A stretch of DNA of 64,000 bases from Methanobacteriota archaeon (GTDB lineage: Archaea; Halobacteriota; Methanomicrobia; Methanomicrobiales; Methanocorpusculaceae): the NCBI GenBank assembly GCA_023396065.1, contig JAEWXF010000028.1:124001-188000 (forward strand). The letters run 5' to 3'. The notes beneath the pieces were generated by a model, which saw nothing but the letters and a program-made list of their open reading frames with translations, did not search any database and was not told where the DNA came from. A program made the position numbers and the translations under genes. The stretch's first letter is position 1; every line of letters begins with the position of its first letter. Positions 1-8,448 of the stretch are shown here, one piece after another.

Positions 1-177
1 TTCATAATCCTTTCTGGGATCATCGTACTCCCCAGTAAGGTTCGTATATATCGCATCAAGGACAGTAGTTTTTCCGGAATTATTTCTCCCAATCAGCAGA
101 TTGATCTGTTTCGGTTCATACTTCAGATCGGATATTCCCCGAAAATTTTCAATCTCGATCCATTCTAATTTGGTCAT
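1..177 (-). CDS. AAA-family ATPase, OLD/RecF-like (partial, N-terminus only)
   Basis: The first 59 residues of a minus-strand protein run off the left edge. It opens MTKLEWIEIENFRGISDL, the usual start of SMC/RecF/OLD-type ATPases, followed by a Walker A motif GRNNSGKT at about residues 30-37. The family includes OLD nucleases and the ATPases of several phage-defence systems; the C-terminal part that would tell a nuclease from a plain ATPase lies outside the window. It diverges from the nucleotidyltransferase gene and sits beside a restriction gene, which suggests a defence role. The ATPase fold is clear; the subfamily is not. Confidence 0.8.
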   Translation of the reverse strand, partial: MTKLEWIEIENFRGISDLKYEPKQINLLIGRNNSGKTTVLDAIYTNLTGEYDDPRKDYE

Positions 178-330
178 ATCGTGATGATATAATCTTTACC
201 CGTTCATCATAAATAACTCTACCCCAAGGTACTGGATATCCCTACCAGTTCGCCCCCCACCATTGCAGGAGAAACTCTAATACCATCCCAGCACAAATAC
301 CTCACACATATACTATTCAGAGGAATCCCC
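178..330. promoter_or_regulatory. Divergent intergenic region between ATPase and MNT gene
   Basis: A 153-base AT-rich gap that must carry promoters for both divergent genes. No inverted repeat stands out. A weak purine run (GAGGAA) lies about six bases before the start at 331. Confidence 0.4.
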
Positions 331-663
331 ATGCCCGAACCCTACACCACCATCCGATCCGCAGTCCTCGCCAAGCTGGAGCAGGAACTTCCCTGCCTCC
401 GCGAAGCCTACGGCATCGCCGAGATTGGCATCTTCGGATCCGTCAGCCGCGGTGAAGACACACCTGAATCGGACATCGACATCCTCTACACCTTTCAGCC
501 CGGAAAAGTAACCCTTGCCAACCTTACCGGCCTGCATGATCACCTCGAACAGATATTCGGCAGAAAAATTGATCTCGTCAGCAGAAAATGGATCAGTCCT
601 ATTCTCCGTCCCATCATCGAACAGGACGCCATCATATGTGAAAATCCAGCACTCGGCACATAA
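331..663 (+). CDS. MNT-type nucleotidyltransferase (antitoxin-like)
   Basis: A 110-residue minimal nucleotidyltransferase of the pol-beta fold. The signature GSVSRGEDTPESDIDILYTF (about residues 36-55) supplies the glycine-serine helix start and the two metal-binding aspartates of the GSxxRGxxxxxSDxD motif. In HEPN-MNT toxin-antitoxin pairs such a protein AMPylates and so neutralises a HEPN RNase; here no HEPN gene follows, the next gene being an unrelated DUF6978 protein 85 bases downstream. It may therefore be an orphan antitoxin or act with a partner elsewhere. The family call is firm, the role is inferred. Confidence 0.85.
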   Translation: MPEPYTTIRSAVLAKLEQELPCLREAYGIAEIGIFGSVSRGEDTPESDIDILYTFQPGKVTLANLTGLHDHLEQIFGRKIDLVSRKWISPILRPIIEQDAIICENPALGT

Positions 664-747
664 AATCGAATCACACAACCAAAGAAACACTTATTATCAG
701 TCAGAACATAATTAAACAGACTTGGGTTCCGGAGGAAAATAGGTACA

Positions 748-1284
748 ATGCAGCATGAGGATACTCTCTATCAGATTGACTCCGGGCAGACACTCTGTGT
801 AAGTGAACCTGAACCACCATATGAACAGCTGGTATCACAAAGCAACGCAGACACCCTCCTTGACCTGCCCAAACAACGTATTACCGATCAACTCCATACA
901 TACCCGGATGCCGGATGTCGTCTCGAAGTCCCCATAATCGCCATTGACAGATCAGAACTGTTTTATCTCACTGTCACCCCCGGTAAATACGACTTCTACA
1001 AAGTATCCGATCAACTGCGGGTCAAAAGTACCAACATCCTCCTTGCACGTATCGATATAGGGTCCAGCCTTGTCCACATAAATCCGGATGGAGAACGCAT
1101 CGTTGGACCGCATCTTCATACCTATCGCGAAGGATACAGTCTCAGGTTTGCACAAACTCTCGAAAACACCTCATTCACCTCCCCTGAAGACCCCTGGAAA
1201 ACGCTGGACGAATTCATGAGTTTCTGTACGATCATAAAAAAACCGGAAATCCAACGTGGAGCAGACCAATGGCAGCAGACATAG
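748..1284 (+). CDS. DUF6978-like protein of the defence island
   Basis: A 178-residue soluble protein without signal or membrane segment. A conserved-looking C-terminal half (HTYREGYSLRFA near residue 125) recalls the DUF6978 family, whose members often precede a DUF1828 gene in bacteria and archaea; this match is from memory. Its last 16 bases overlap the next gene, so the two are almost certainly cotranscribed and translationally coupled. The coupling and the neighbourhood suggest a two-gene toxin-antitoxin or defence module, but no biochemical function is known to me. Confidence 0.65.
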   Translation: MQHEDTLYQIDSGQTLCVSEPEPPYEQLVSQSNADTLLDLPKQRITDQLHTYPDAGCRLEVPIIAIDRSELFYLTVTPGKYDFYKVSDQLRVKSTNILLARIDIGSSLVHINPDGERIVGPHLHTYREGYSLRFAQTLENTSFTSPEDPWKTLDEFMSFCTIIKKPEIQRGADQWQQT

Positions 1285-2036
1285 ATACATTGTTGCAATC
1301 CTACACCACTTGGTTTGGTGAACAGATTACAATCAGGGATGTCGGGGACTATCAGGAAATTACTACACCTTTCCTTGACCGGAACAACGACTGCATCCAG
1401 ATTTATCTCAAAAAACTCAGTGAACAGGGATACCTTCTCAGTGATGGGGGATATACCATCAACGACCTTGAATCATGTGGATGCAGACTGGACACAGACA
1501 AACGTCAGGAACTCCTTGAAGAAATACTCTCAGGACTTGGTGTCAATCTCAGTGAAGAAAATGAACTACAGGTAATCACCTCCAAACAAACCTATCCCCA
1601 AAAAAAGCACAACCTCATACAGGCAATCCTTGCTGTAAACGATCTTTCCTATACCTCAAAACAAAACGTCGGACAGATGTTCACCGAAGATGTGAAGCTC
1701 TGGCTCACCAGACACAAAATCAGATTCAACACAAAAGTATCCCTCACAGGTAAATCAGGAATGACGCACTCCTTTGAAATGGTGATCCCACCCTCACCTG
1801 ATGATATAACCCCGGAAAGACTCATACAGACATACAACAACCTCACACTGCAACAGATAGAAGCACTGGCATTCAGATGGAATGACATCCGGGAGGTAAG
1901 AAACTCCAGACTCTATGTAATCATCAGTTCAAGCAGACCACTCAGCAGAGGCGTCGAGGATGTATGTAACACCTGTGATATCCTGCCCATATCATATGAG
2001 AACCTCGAAACAATCGTACCGCAACTTGCCGCATAA
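1269..2036 (+). CDS. DUF1828/DUF1829-domain protein
   Basis: A 255-residue protein. The N-terminal half contains FLDRNNDCIQIYLKK and LLSDGGYTINDLESCG, typical of DUF1828 domains found beside restriction and toxin genes; the C-terminal half resembles DUF1829. It overlaps the upstream DUF6978-like gene by 16 bases and ends 27 bases before hsdR, so all three may form one transcript. DUF1828 has been linked to mobile and defence regions, but its activity is not established. Domain assignment is from recognition of the sequence, not a search. Confidence 0.75.
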   Translation: MAADIDTLLQSYTTWFGEQITIRDVGDYQEITTPFLDRNNDCIQIYLKKLSEQGYLLSDGGYTINDLESCGCRLDTDKRQELLEEILSGLGVNLSEENELQVITSKQTYPQKKHNLIQAILAVNDLSYTSKQNVGQMFTEDVKLWLTRHKIRFNTKVSLTGKSGMTHSFEMVIPPSPDDITPERLIQTYNNLTLQQIEALAFRWNDIREVRNSRLYVIISSSRPLSRGVEDVCNTCDILPISYENLETIVPQLAA

Positions 2037-2063
2037 AACCTGGAACAAAAATAAAAGTAATCC

Positions 2064-5000
2064 ATGTCCTTCACCGAAGCCCACTTCGAAAACGCCGTCC
2101 TCCAACTCATAGAAAGCCTCGGCTACATTCGCCGCTACGGCCCGGACATCCCCCGCGACTACCACAACCCCCTCTACGAAGACGACCTCTTCCCCGCTCT
2201 CCAAAAAATCAACCCCCAGAAACCCGCCGCCGCCATCACCGAAGCAGTAACCAGACTCAAAACCATCGACGCCGCAACCCTCACCCACAAAAACATCATC
2301 GTAACCGACTACCTCCAGAACGGCATCCCCGTAAAATACTTCGACGGTCGCGAAGAACGATCCGACCTCATCCGGCTCATCGACCACCACAACCCGGAAA
2401 ACAACACCTTCACCGTCATAAACCAGTGGACGATCATCGACAACGCAGAAAAACGCCCCGACATCGTCATCTTTGTAAACGGCATCCCCGTAATCGTCAT
2501 CGAACTCAAATCCCCTTCCCGGGAAAACACCGACGTCTCCGAAGCCTACCGCCAGCTTCGCAACTACCTCCATGACATCCCCTCCCTCTTCATCTACAAC
2601 GCCCTCTGCATCATGAGCGATCAGGCCACCTCAAAAGCCGGAACCATCACCGCCAAAGAAGACCGATACATGGAATGGAAAACCACCGACGGCAACTACG
2701 AAAACACCCGCTGTGCAGCATTCGACGTACTCTTCGAAGGAATCCTGGAAAAAACCCGGCTCATCGACATCCTCAATAACTTCATCTGCTACTCCCGAAC
2801 ACAAGACAGCGACACCAAAATACTCGCTGCCTACCACCAGTACTTCGCCGTCAGAAAAGCCGTTGAGTCCACCAAAACCGCCACCAAAACCGACGGAAAA
2901 GGAGGCGTCTTCTGGCACACACAGGGCAGCGGCAAATCTCTCTCGATGGTCTTCTACGCAAAACTCCTCCAGACCGCCCTCGAAAGTCCCACCATCGTCG
3001 TCATCACCGACCGAAACGACCTCGACAACCAGCTCTTCGGCCAGTTCGCCAACTGCAAAGACTTCCTCCGGCAGACTCCCGTTCAGGCCGAAAGCCGCAC
3101 CGACCTCAGACAGCTCCTTGCCGGACGAACGGCAAACGGCATCATCTTCACCACCATGCAGAAGTTCGAAGAGTCTGACGAATCTCTCTCACCGCGGCGA
3201 AACATCATCGTCATCGCCGACGAAGCCCACCGCAGCCAATACGGACTTGAAGAAAAAATCAACGCCCAAACTGGAAAAATCTCTGTCGGCACCGCACGAA
3301 AGATCCGCGACAGCCTCCCGAACGCAACCTACATCGGTTTTACCGGAACCCCCATCTCCTCCAAAGACAGAAGCACCCGCGAAATCTTCGGCGACTACAT
3401 CGACATCTACGACATGACCCAGTCCGTAGAGGACGGCGCAACCCGCCCCGTCTACTACGAAAGCCGGGTCATCAACCTCCACCTCAACGAGGACATTCTC
3501 CAGCAGATCGATCAGGAATACGACGTCGTCGCAGAAGAAGCTCCTGAGTACATCATTGAGAAAAGCAAACACGAACTCAGTAAACTTGAAAGCATCCTCG
3601 CAGCCCCGCAGACCATCGAAGCCCTCTGTCTGGATATTGTTTCCCACTACGAAACGAACCGGCAGTACGAACTCACCGGCAAAGCAATGATCGTCGCCTA
3701 CTCCCGCGACATCGCTATGAAGATCTACCGCAAGATCCTCGAACTCCGTCCCGCATGGCAGGAAAAGATCGGCGTTGTCATGACCTCCGCAAACAACGAC
3801 CCTGAAGAGTGGCGGCAGATTATCGGCACCAAAGCCCATCGCGATGAGATGGCGAAAAAGTTCAAGGACGATACCGACTCCCTCAAGATCGCAATCGTTG
3901 TCGACATGTGGCTGACCGGCTTTGACGTCCCCTCGCTCGCCACCATGTATGTCTACAAACCCATGAGCGGCCACAACCTCATGCAGGCAATCGCCCGGGT
4001 CAACCGCGTCTTCGGCGACAAAGAAGGAGGACTCGTGGTAGACTACGTCGGAATCGCACGTGACCTCCGGCAGGCGATGCACGACTACACCCGCCGCGAC
4101 CGGCACAACTACGGCGACACCGACATCAGCAAAGTCGCCAAACCCAGATTCGAGGAAAAACTCGAACTCTGCCGCGACCTCCTGCACGGATATGACTACT
4201 CCGGTTTTTCCGAAGGCACTGATCTCGATCGGGCGCGGGCCATCAGCGGAGGTGTGGACTTCCTCTCCGCACCGAACCGTGAAGAAACAAAAAAGATCTT
4301 CATCAAAGAATCCCTCGCCCTCCGTCAGGCGCTTTCGCTCTGCCGGAGCCTGCTGCATCAGGATGAGCGGCTCCTTGCCGCATACTTCGAAGCGGTCAGA
4401 ACACTGCTGACCCGCGTCGAAGGCAAAGGACAGCTTTCACTTCGGGAACTCAATGACCGTATCAACGAACTTCTGAAACAGAGCATCCAAAGTGAAGGAG
4501 TCATCAATCTCTTCTCGGATATCAAGCAGGAGTTCTCCCTCTTCGATCCGAAATTCCTCGCAGACATTGCGAAGATGAAGGAGAAGAATCTCGCAGTTGA
4601 ACTGCTGAAAAAACTCCTTGCGGATCAGATCTCCGTCTACCAGCGGACAAATCTTGTGCAGTCAGAACGATTCTCCGAACTTCTCTCCCGTGCGATGAGT
4701 TCGTATCTGAAAGGAATGCTTACCAACGAACAGGTCATCGAAGAACTTCTTGGTATGGCAAAGGATATGGCCCAAGCCCATGCCGCAGGAGAAAAACTCG
4801 GACTGACAGTTGAAGAAACAGCATTCTATGATGCCCTGACAAAACCTGCGGCTGTCAAAGACTTCTACGAAAATGAGGAACTGATTGCAATTACTCATGA
4901 ACTGACTGATCTTCTGCGAAAGAACAAAACCATCGACTGGCAGAAAAAGGAGACGGCACGGGCAGGTATGCGAAGGCTGGTAAAACGGCTCCTTAAGGAA

Positions 5001-5090
5001 CATAACTATCCTCCGGAAGGAATGGAGGACGCAGTAAACACCGTCCTTCGTCAGTGTGAACTCTGGGCCGATAATCCGGTTTTTCCCTGA
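2064..5090 (+). CDS. hsdR: Type I restriction enzyme R subunit (HsdR)
   Basis: A 1008-residue restriction and translocation subunit. The N-terminal PD-(D/E)xK nuclease has D133 (RPDIVIF) and E147-x-K149 (VIELKS). The SF2 motor follows: Walker A HTQGSGKS at 285-292, DEAH at 386-389, FTGTP near 425, and a late motif QAIARVNR. Length and order are those of a complete HsdR. HsdR acts only with the HsdM2S complex, which cleaves after ATP-driven translocation; neither hsdM nor hsdS is visible here, and the next gene downstream is a flavoprotein. The partners may lie beyond the left edge or elsewhere. The reading frame is intact. Confidence 0.95.
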   Translation: MSFTEAHFENAVLQLIESLGYIRRYGPDIPRDYHNPLYEDDLFPALQKINPQKPAAAITEAVTRLKTIDAATLTHKNIIVTDYLQNGIPVKYFDGREERSDLIRLIDHHNPENNTFTVINQWTIIDNAEKRPDIVIFVNGIPVIVIELKSPSRENTDVSEAYRQLRNYLHDIPSLFIYNALCIMSDQATSKAGTITAKEDRYMEWKTTDGNYENTRCAAFDVLFEGILEKTRLIDILNNFICYSRTQDSDTKILAAYHQYFAVRKAVESTKTATKTDGKGGVFWHTQGSGKSLSMVFYAKLLQTALESPTIVVITDRNDLDNQLFGQFANCKDFLRQTPVQAESRTDLRQLLAGRTANGIIFTTMQKFEESDESLSPRRNIIVIADEAHRSQYGLEEKINAQTGKISVGTARKIRDSLPNATYIGFTGTPISSKDRSTREIFGDYIDIYDMTQSVEDGATRPVYYESRVINLHLNEDILQQIDQEYDVVAEEAPEYIIEKSKHELSKLESILAAPQTIEALCLDIVSHYETNRQYELTGKAMIVAYSRDIAMKIYRKILELRPAWQEKIGVVMTSANNDPEEWRQIIGTKAHRDEMAKKFKDDTDSLKIAIVVDMWLTGFDVPSLATMYVYKPMSGHNLMQAIARVNRVFGDKEGGLVVDYVGIARDLRQAMHDYTRRDRHNYGDTDISKVAKPRFEEKLELCRDLLHGYDYSGFSEGTDLDRARAISGGVDFLSAPNREETKKIFIKESLALRQALSLCRSLLHQDERLLAAYFEAVRTLLTRVEGKGQLSLRELNDRINELLKQSIQSEGVINLFSDIKQEFSLFDPKFLADIAKMKEKNLAVELLKKLLADQISVYQRTNLVQSERFSELLSRAMSSYLKGMLTNEQVIEELLGMAKDMAQAHAAGEKLGLTVEETAFYDALTKPAAVKDFYENEELIAITHELTDLLRKNKTIDWQKKETARAGMRRLVKRLLKEHNYPPEGMEDAVNTVLRQCELWADNPVFP

Positions 5091-5142
5091 ACCGTATGTC
5101 CATCCCAAAACCTAATTACGCTCCCCGGAAAAATATACCCGT

Positions 5143-5703
5143 ATGACAAAAATTCTGGCCATCTGCGGATCTGCCGCCAAAAACAGCAGTACCAAAAAAC
5201 TCCTCGAAACAGCCCTCGCTGCAGCCGCAGCAAACGGTGCCCAAACCGAATACATCGCCGCCGCCAAACTCACCATCCACGGCTGCATGGGCTGCAACTA
5301 CTGCAAAAAATCCGACAAAAAAACCATATGTCTGCAAAAAGACGACATGCTGCCCCTCTACGACAAAATTCAGGACAGCGACATCATCATCCTCGGCTCC
5401 CCCATCTACTTTGGTGACGCCACCGGTCAGATGAAATGCTTCATAGACCGCCTCTATGCCTTTGCCGGTGCGAACGGCCTCACCCTCAAACCCGGCAAAA
5501 AAACCGCCGCAGTCATCACCCAGGGCTACGACGACCTCACCGCATACCTCCCGGCAGCCGACAGAATGCTGAGCGGCCTCCTTCACTTCGGCCTCAAAAC
5601 CGCTGCCGATCCCCTCGTCATCGGCGGCCTCCACACCGCAGACGACCTGACCCCCGACCAGCTCAAAGCAGCCGAAACATTCGGCAAAAAACTCCTCAAC
5701 TAA
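5143..5703 (+). CDS. Iron-sulfur flavoprotein / NADPH-dependent FMN reductase family
   Basis: A 186-residue flavodoxin-fold protein. It begins with the FMN phosphate loop ICGSAAKNSSTKKLL and carries a compact cysteine cluster GCMGCNYC followed eight residues later by another cysteine, like the [4Fe-4S] motif of methanogen iron-sulfur flavoproteins (Isf). The FMN-contact segment GSPIYFGDATGQMK follows. Such proteins take electrons from ferredoxin and reduce oxygen or peroxide. A TATA-like AAATATA lies close to the start, so the mRNA may be leaderless. It stands alone between hsdR and an opposing HTH gene. Confidence 0.85.
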   Translation: MTKILAICGSAAKNSSTKKLLETALAAAAANGAQTEYIAAAKLTIHGCMGCNYCKKSDKKTICLQKDDMLPLYDKIQDSDIIILGSPIYFGDATGQMKCFIDRLYAFAGANGLTLKPGKKTAAVITQGYDDLTAYLPAADRMLSGLLHFGLKTAADPLVIGGLHTADDLTPDQLKAAETFGKKLLN

Positions 5704-5805
5704 CTTTTTTCAAAAACCCCACCGCATCATCAGCCTGCAGAAATCTCCTCATCCCTGAGGAAAACAGGAACCGGACAGTCCGGACCAATCTGAAAAAAGA
5801 GAAGA

Positions 5806-6426
5806 TCAGTTAATCTCAATACTATCCGACTCAGAGACATCAATCGCCTCACCGAGCGTATCCTCCTGCAGACCCGACGCCATCTTCTCCGTCAGATCCC
5901 GGTCCTCCATCACATCCCGGATACGCTCCAGATACGGATCAAGCGTCGTATCCTCCCTCTGCTCAATCACATGCCGGTATTCCCGCAGCGTCGTCGGGCT
6001 GATTCCAAGCTCCTCTGAAATCTCCCGCATCGTCTTATCCGTACTCATCAGAGTCCGCAGCTGCTCCTGATCAAATGGCATATTGAAATCCAGATCACGG
6101 AACAGCTTCAGCCGGACCCGTGCCCGGGCCACCGTCTTCGACAGCTTCTCATCACCCAGCTCACGGGCAATCTCCGTATCATTTTTCCCGGCGTGAAACG
6201 CAGTAATCAGCCGCGCAAGCTGAATCGGCTCCAGCTTCGTCTTAAAAAATCCGCGCTCCTGAATCTCCCGCATAATCAGAGCAATCTCACGCTCCACCGC
6301 ATCCTGATCCCGCAGTGTTCCGTGCAGCTGCTTCATCGGCTCCACAATCTTTGTCTTCTGGGTAAGATCCGAAAACAACTTCAGCAAATCCTTCTGTCTC
6401 TTCTTTGGGGCCATATCTTTATCCAT
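5806..6426 (-). CDS. Helix-turn-helix protein, conditioned-medium-induced-protein-4-like
   Basis: A 206-residue charged protein with a segment resembling DNA-binding helices (TDKTMREISEELGISPTTLREYRHVI, roughly residues 128-155) and an earlier helix-turn-helix-like stretch (NDTEIARELGDEKLSKTVAR). It resembles the euryarchaeal family annotated conditioned medium-induced protein 4, found in haloarchaea and methanogens; that name is recalled, not searched. Start could also be the methionine five codons in. Probably a regulator; target unknown. It is convergent with the flavoprotein gene. Confidence 0.7.
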   Translation of the reverse strand: MDKDMAPKKRQKDLLKLFSDLTQKTKIVEPMKQLHGTLRDQDAVEREIALIMREIQERGFFKTKLEPIQLARLITAFHAGKNDTEIARELGDEKLSKTVARARVRLKLFRDLDFNMPFDQEQLRTLMSTDKTMREISEELGISPTTLREYRHVIEQREDTTLDPYLERIRDVMEDRDLTEKMASGLQEDTLGEAIDVSESDSIEIN

Positions 6427-6643
6427 CCCAAAACGGGTTATTCGATGAGAATCTACTTCCTACCATATAATTGTTCTGAAGAAACTCTCCAACCTCCCCG
6501 GTTCCCGCAGAAGATGCAAATATTAATATCAACTGAACACTGTATGATACTCCCCAAAAAATCTGCATCCCTCATCTCACCCCGGGCAAACGAGAGAACT
6601 ATAAGCCTGTCCACCCCATACATACAGCACCTGAGTACATACC
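6427..6643. promoter_or_regulatory. Intergenic region upstream of glyS
   Basis: 217 bases between divergent genes. A TATA-like AACTATAAG lies about 45 bases before the glyS start. No ORF, hairpin or repeat was noticed. Confidence 0.4.
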
Positions 6644-8377
6644 ATGGCAGAAATGGAAGACACCTACGAAAAAGTCATCGAACTTGCCCGGAGAAGAGGA
6701 TTCGTCTGGCCCTCTTCGGAAATATACGGTTCCGTCGCAGGATTCATCGACTACGGCCCGCTCGGCGCCATGATGAAACGCCGGATTGAAAACATCTGGC
6801 GCAGATTTTACGTCGTTCAGGAAGGCTACTATGAAATCGAATGCCCCACCGTCGGTATCGAACCCATCTACGTCGCCTCCGGCCACGTCGGCGGCTTCTC
6901 CGACAAAATGTTCCAGTGCCCCCACTGCCAGGAGTTCCTCCGGGCCGACCATGTCGCCGAAGCATTTGGCATTCCGCATGCAGGAACAATGAGCAAAACA
7001 GAACTCCACGACGTTCTGAAGGACAAAGAATGCCCTGCCTGCGGAAAAGTTCTCGGACCCGTTGATGTCTTTGACTTCAACCTCATGTTCACCACCAGCA
7101 TCGGTCCCGGAGGACAGAGAAAAGGGTACCTCCGCCCCGAAACCGCTCAGGGCATGTTCGTTGATTTCCCCCGGCTCCTGCGGTTTTACCGTGATCACCT
7201 CCCGTTCGGCGCAGTGCAGATCGGCAAATCCTACCGGAACGAAATCTCACCCCGTCAGGGCATGATCCGGCTCCGGGAATTTACCCAGGCAGAAGCAGAA
7301 ATCTTCGTTCACCCCGAGGAAAAGGACCATCCCTTCTTCAGCCGGTATGCCGAATATGCGATGCCGCTCTGCGGCATCGCACAGCAGGAAGCGGATGCCC
7401 CGGCAGTTGTGAAAACAATGCGCCAGGCGATGGATGAAGGTATCATCGCAAACGAGTATGTTGCCTATTACGTTGCAATGACCCATGATATTCTCTGTAC
7501 CGTCGGATTCAATCCGGAAAAAATCCGGTTCCGGCAGCACATGCCCGACGAGCGTGCCCATTACGCGACGGACTGCTGGGATGCCGAAGCATTCTCCGAC
7601 CGGTTCGGCTGGGTGGAAATTGTCGGTATTGCAGACCGGACGAACTATGACCTGAAAGCACACTCCCGGGTATCCGGCGACAAGATGACGGTCTTCGTGC
7701 AGTATCCCGAAGCACGCAAAGTTCATCACAAGGCAGTTGTGCCCAACTTCGGAAAGATGGGTCCCGTCTATCGCGGAAAAGCAAAGGCTATCTCTGAACT
7801 GATGAAGACAACGACGACCGAACCGCAGGCGGACGGTCTGCATCTCACGGTTGAGGGTGAAGAGATCATTGTCCCGCCAGAGATGTACACCGTCAGGGAT
7901 GAGATGGTGGACGTCTTCGGTGAAGAGGTTATGCCGCACGTAATCGAGCCGTCATATGGTATTGACCGTATCTGCTATATGGTGCTGGAGCATGCATTTG
8001 CCGAGGATGAAGCGGACGGTGAAGCACGGACTGTCATGCGGTTTAAGTCCGAGGTTGCTCCGGTCCAGGCCGCAGTCCTGCCGCTGATGGCCCGTGACGG
8101 ACTGGACGCGATTGCACGAACGCTGGTGGCCGAGCTTCAGGACGAAGGCGTTCAGACCGAGTATGATGATGCCGGTGCAATCGGCCGCAGATACCGCCGT
8201 CAGGACGAGATCGGAACACCGTTGTGTATTACCATCGATTACGACTCCAAAGAGGATGCAACAGCAACCCTCCGCGACCGTGACTCCATGAAACAGATCA
8301 GACTGCCGATTGCAGAGATTCCTGCAGCGGTGTTTGCAGTGATGCACGGAAAGAAAACGTTTGCTGATCTGGCATAA
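6644..8377 (+). CDS. glyS: Glycine--tRNA ligase, archaeal/eukaryotic alpha2 type
   Basis: A 577-residue class II synthetase charging tRNA-Gly. Motif 2 is seen in YRNEISPRQGMIRLREFTQ (about residues 197-215) and motif 3 in EPSYGIDRICYMVLEH (about 438-453). An inserted zinc-type domain has CPHC near residue 88 and CPAC near 129. The C-terminal anticodon-binding domain is complete, ending in the RDEIGTP-like segment RRQDEIGTPLC. Length fits the archaeal dimeric enzyme rather than the bacterial alpha2beta2 form. Its own promoter precedes it; hef follows 71 bases later. Confidence 0.97.
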   Translation: MAEMEDTYEKVIELARRRGFVWPSSEIYGSVAGFIDYGPLGAMMKRRIENIWRRFYVVQEGYYEIECPTVGIEPIYVASGHVGGFSDKMFQCPHCQEFLRADHVAEAFGIPHAGTMSKTELHDVLKDKECPACGKVLGPVDVFDFNLMFTTSIGPGGQRKGYLRPETAQGMFVDFPRLLRFYRDHLPFGAVQIGKSYRNEISPRQGMIRLREFTQAEAEIFVHPEEKDHPFFSRYAEYAMPLCGIAQQEADAPAVVKTMRQAMDEGIIANEYVAYYVAMTHDILCTVGFNPEKIRFRQHMPDERAHYATDCWDAEAFSDRFGWVEIVGIADRTNYDLKAHSRVSGDKMTVFVQYPEARKVHHKAVVPNFGKMGPVYRGKAKAISELMKTTTTEPQADGLHLTVEGEEIIVPPEMYTVRDEMVDVFGEEVMPHVIEPSYGIDRICYMVLEHAFAEDEADGEARTVMRFKSEVAPVQAAVLPLMARDGLDAIARTLVAELQDEGVQTEYDDAGAIGRRYRRQDEIGTPLCITIDYDSKEDATATLRDRDSMKQIRLPIAEIPAAVFAVMHGKKTFADLA

Positions 8378-8448
8378 CGTATCCCCACTTTTTTTCGCGG
8401 GAACACAGAGTCTTTTCTATCTTTTCTGCCTAATACTATAGAAGAGAA

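Noticed and set aside
3189..4358. 389-codon minus-strand open frame inside hsdR
   Set aside because: It is antisense to conserved HsdR motor motifs, and its composition (Val, Asp, Phe, Gly-rich) is that of a mirror frame. No domain is seen.
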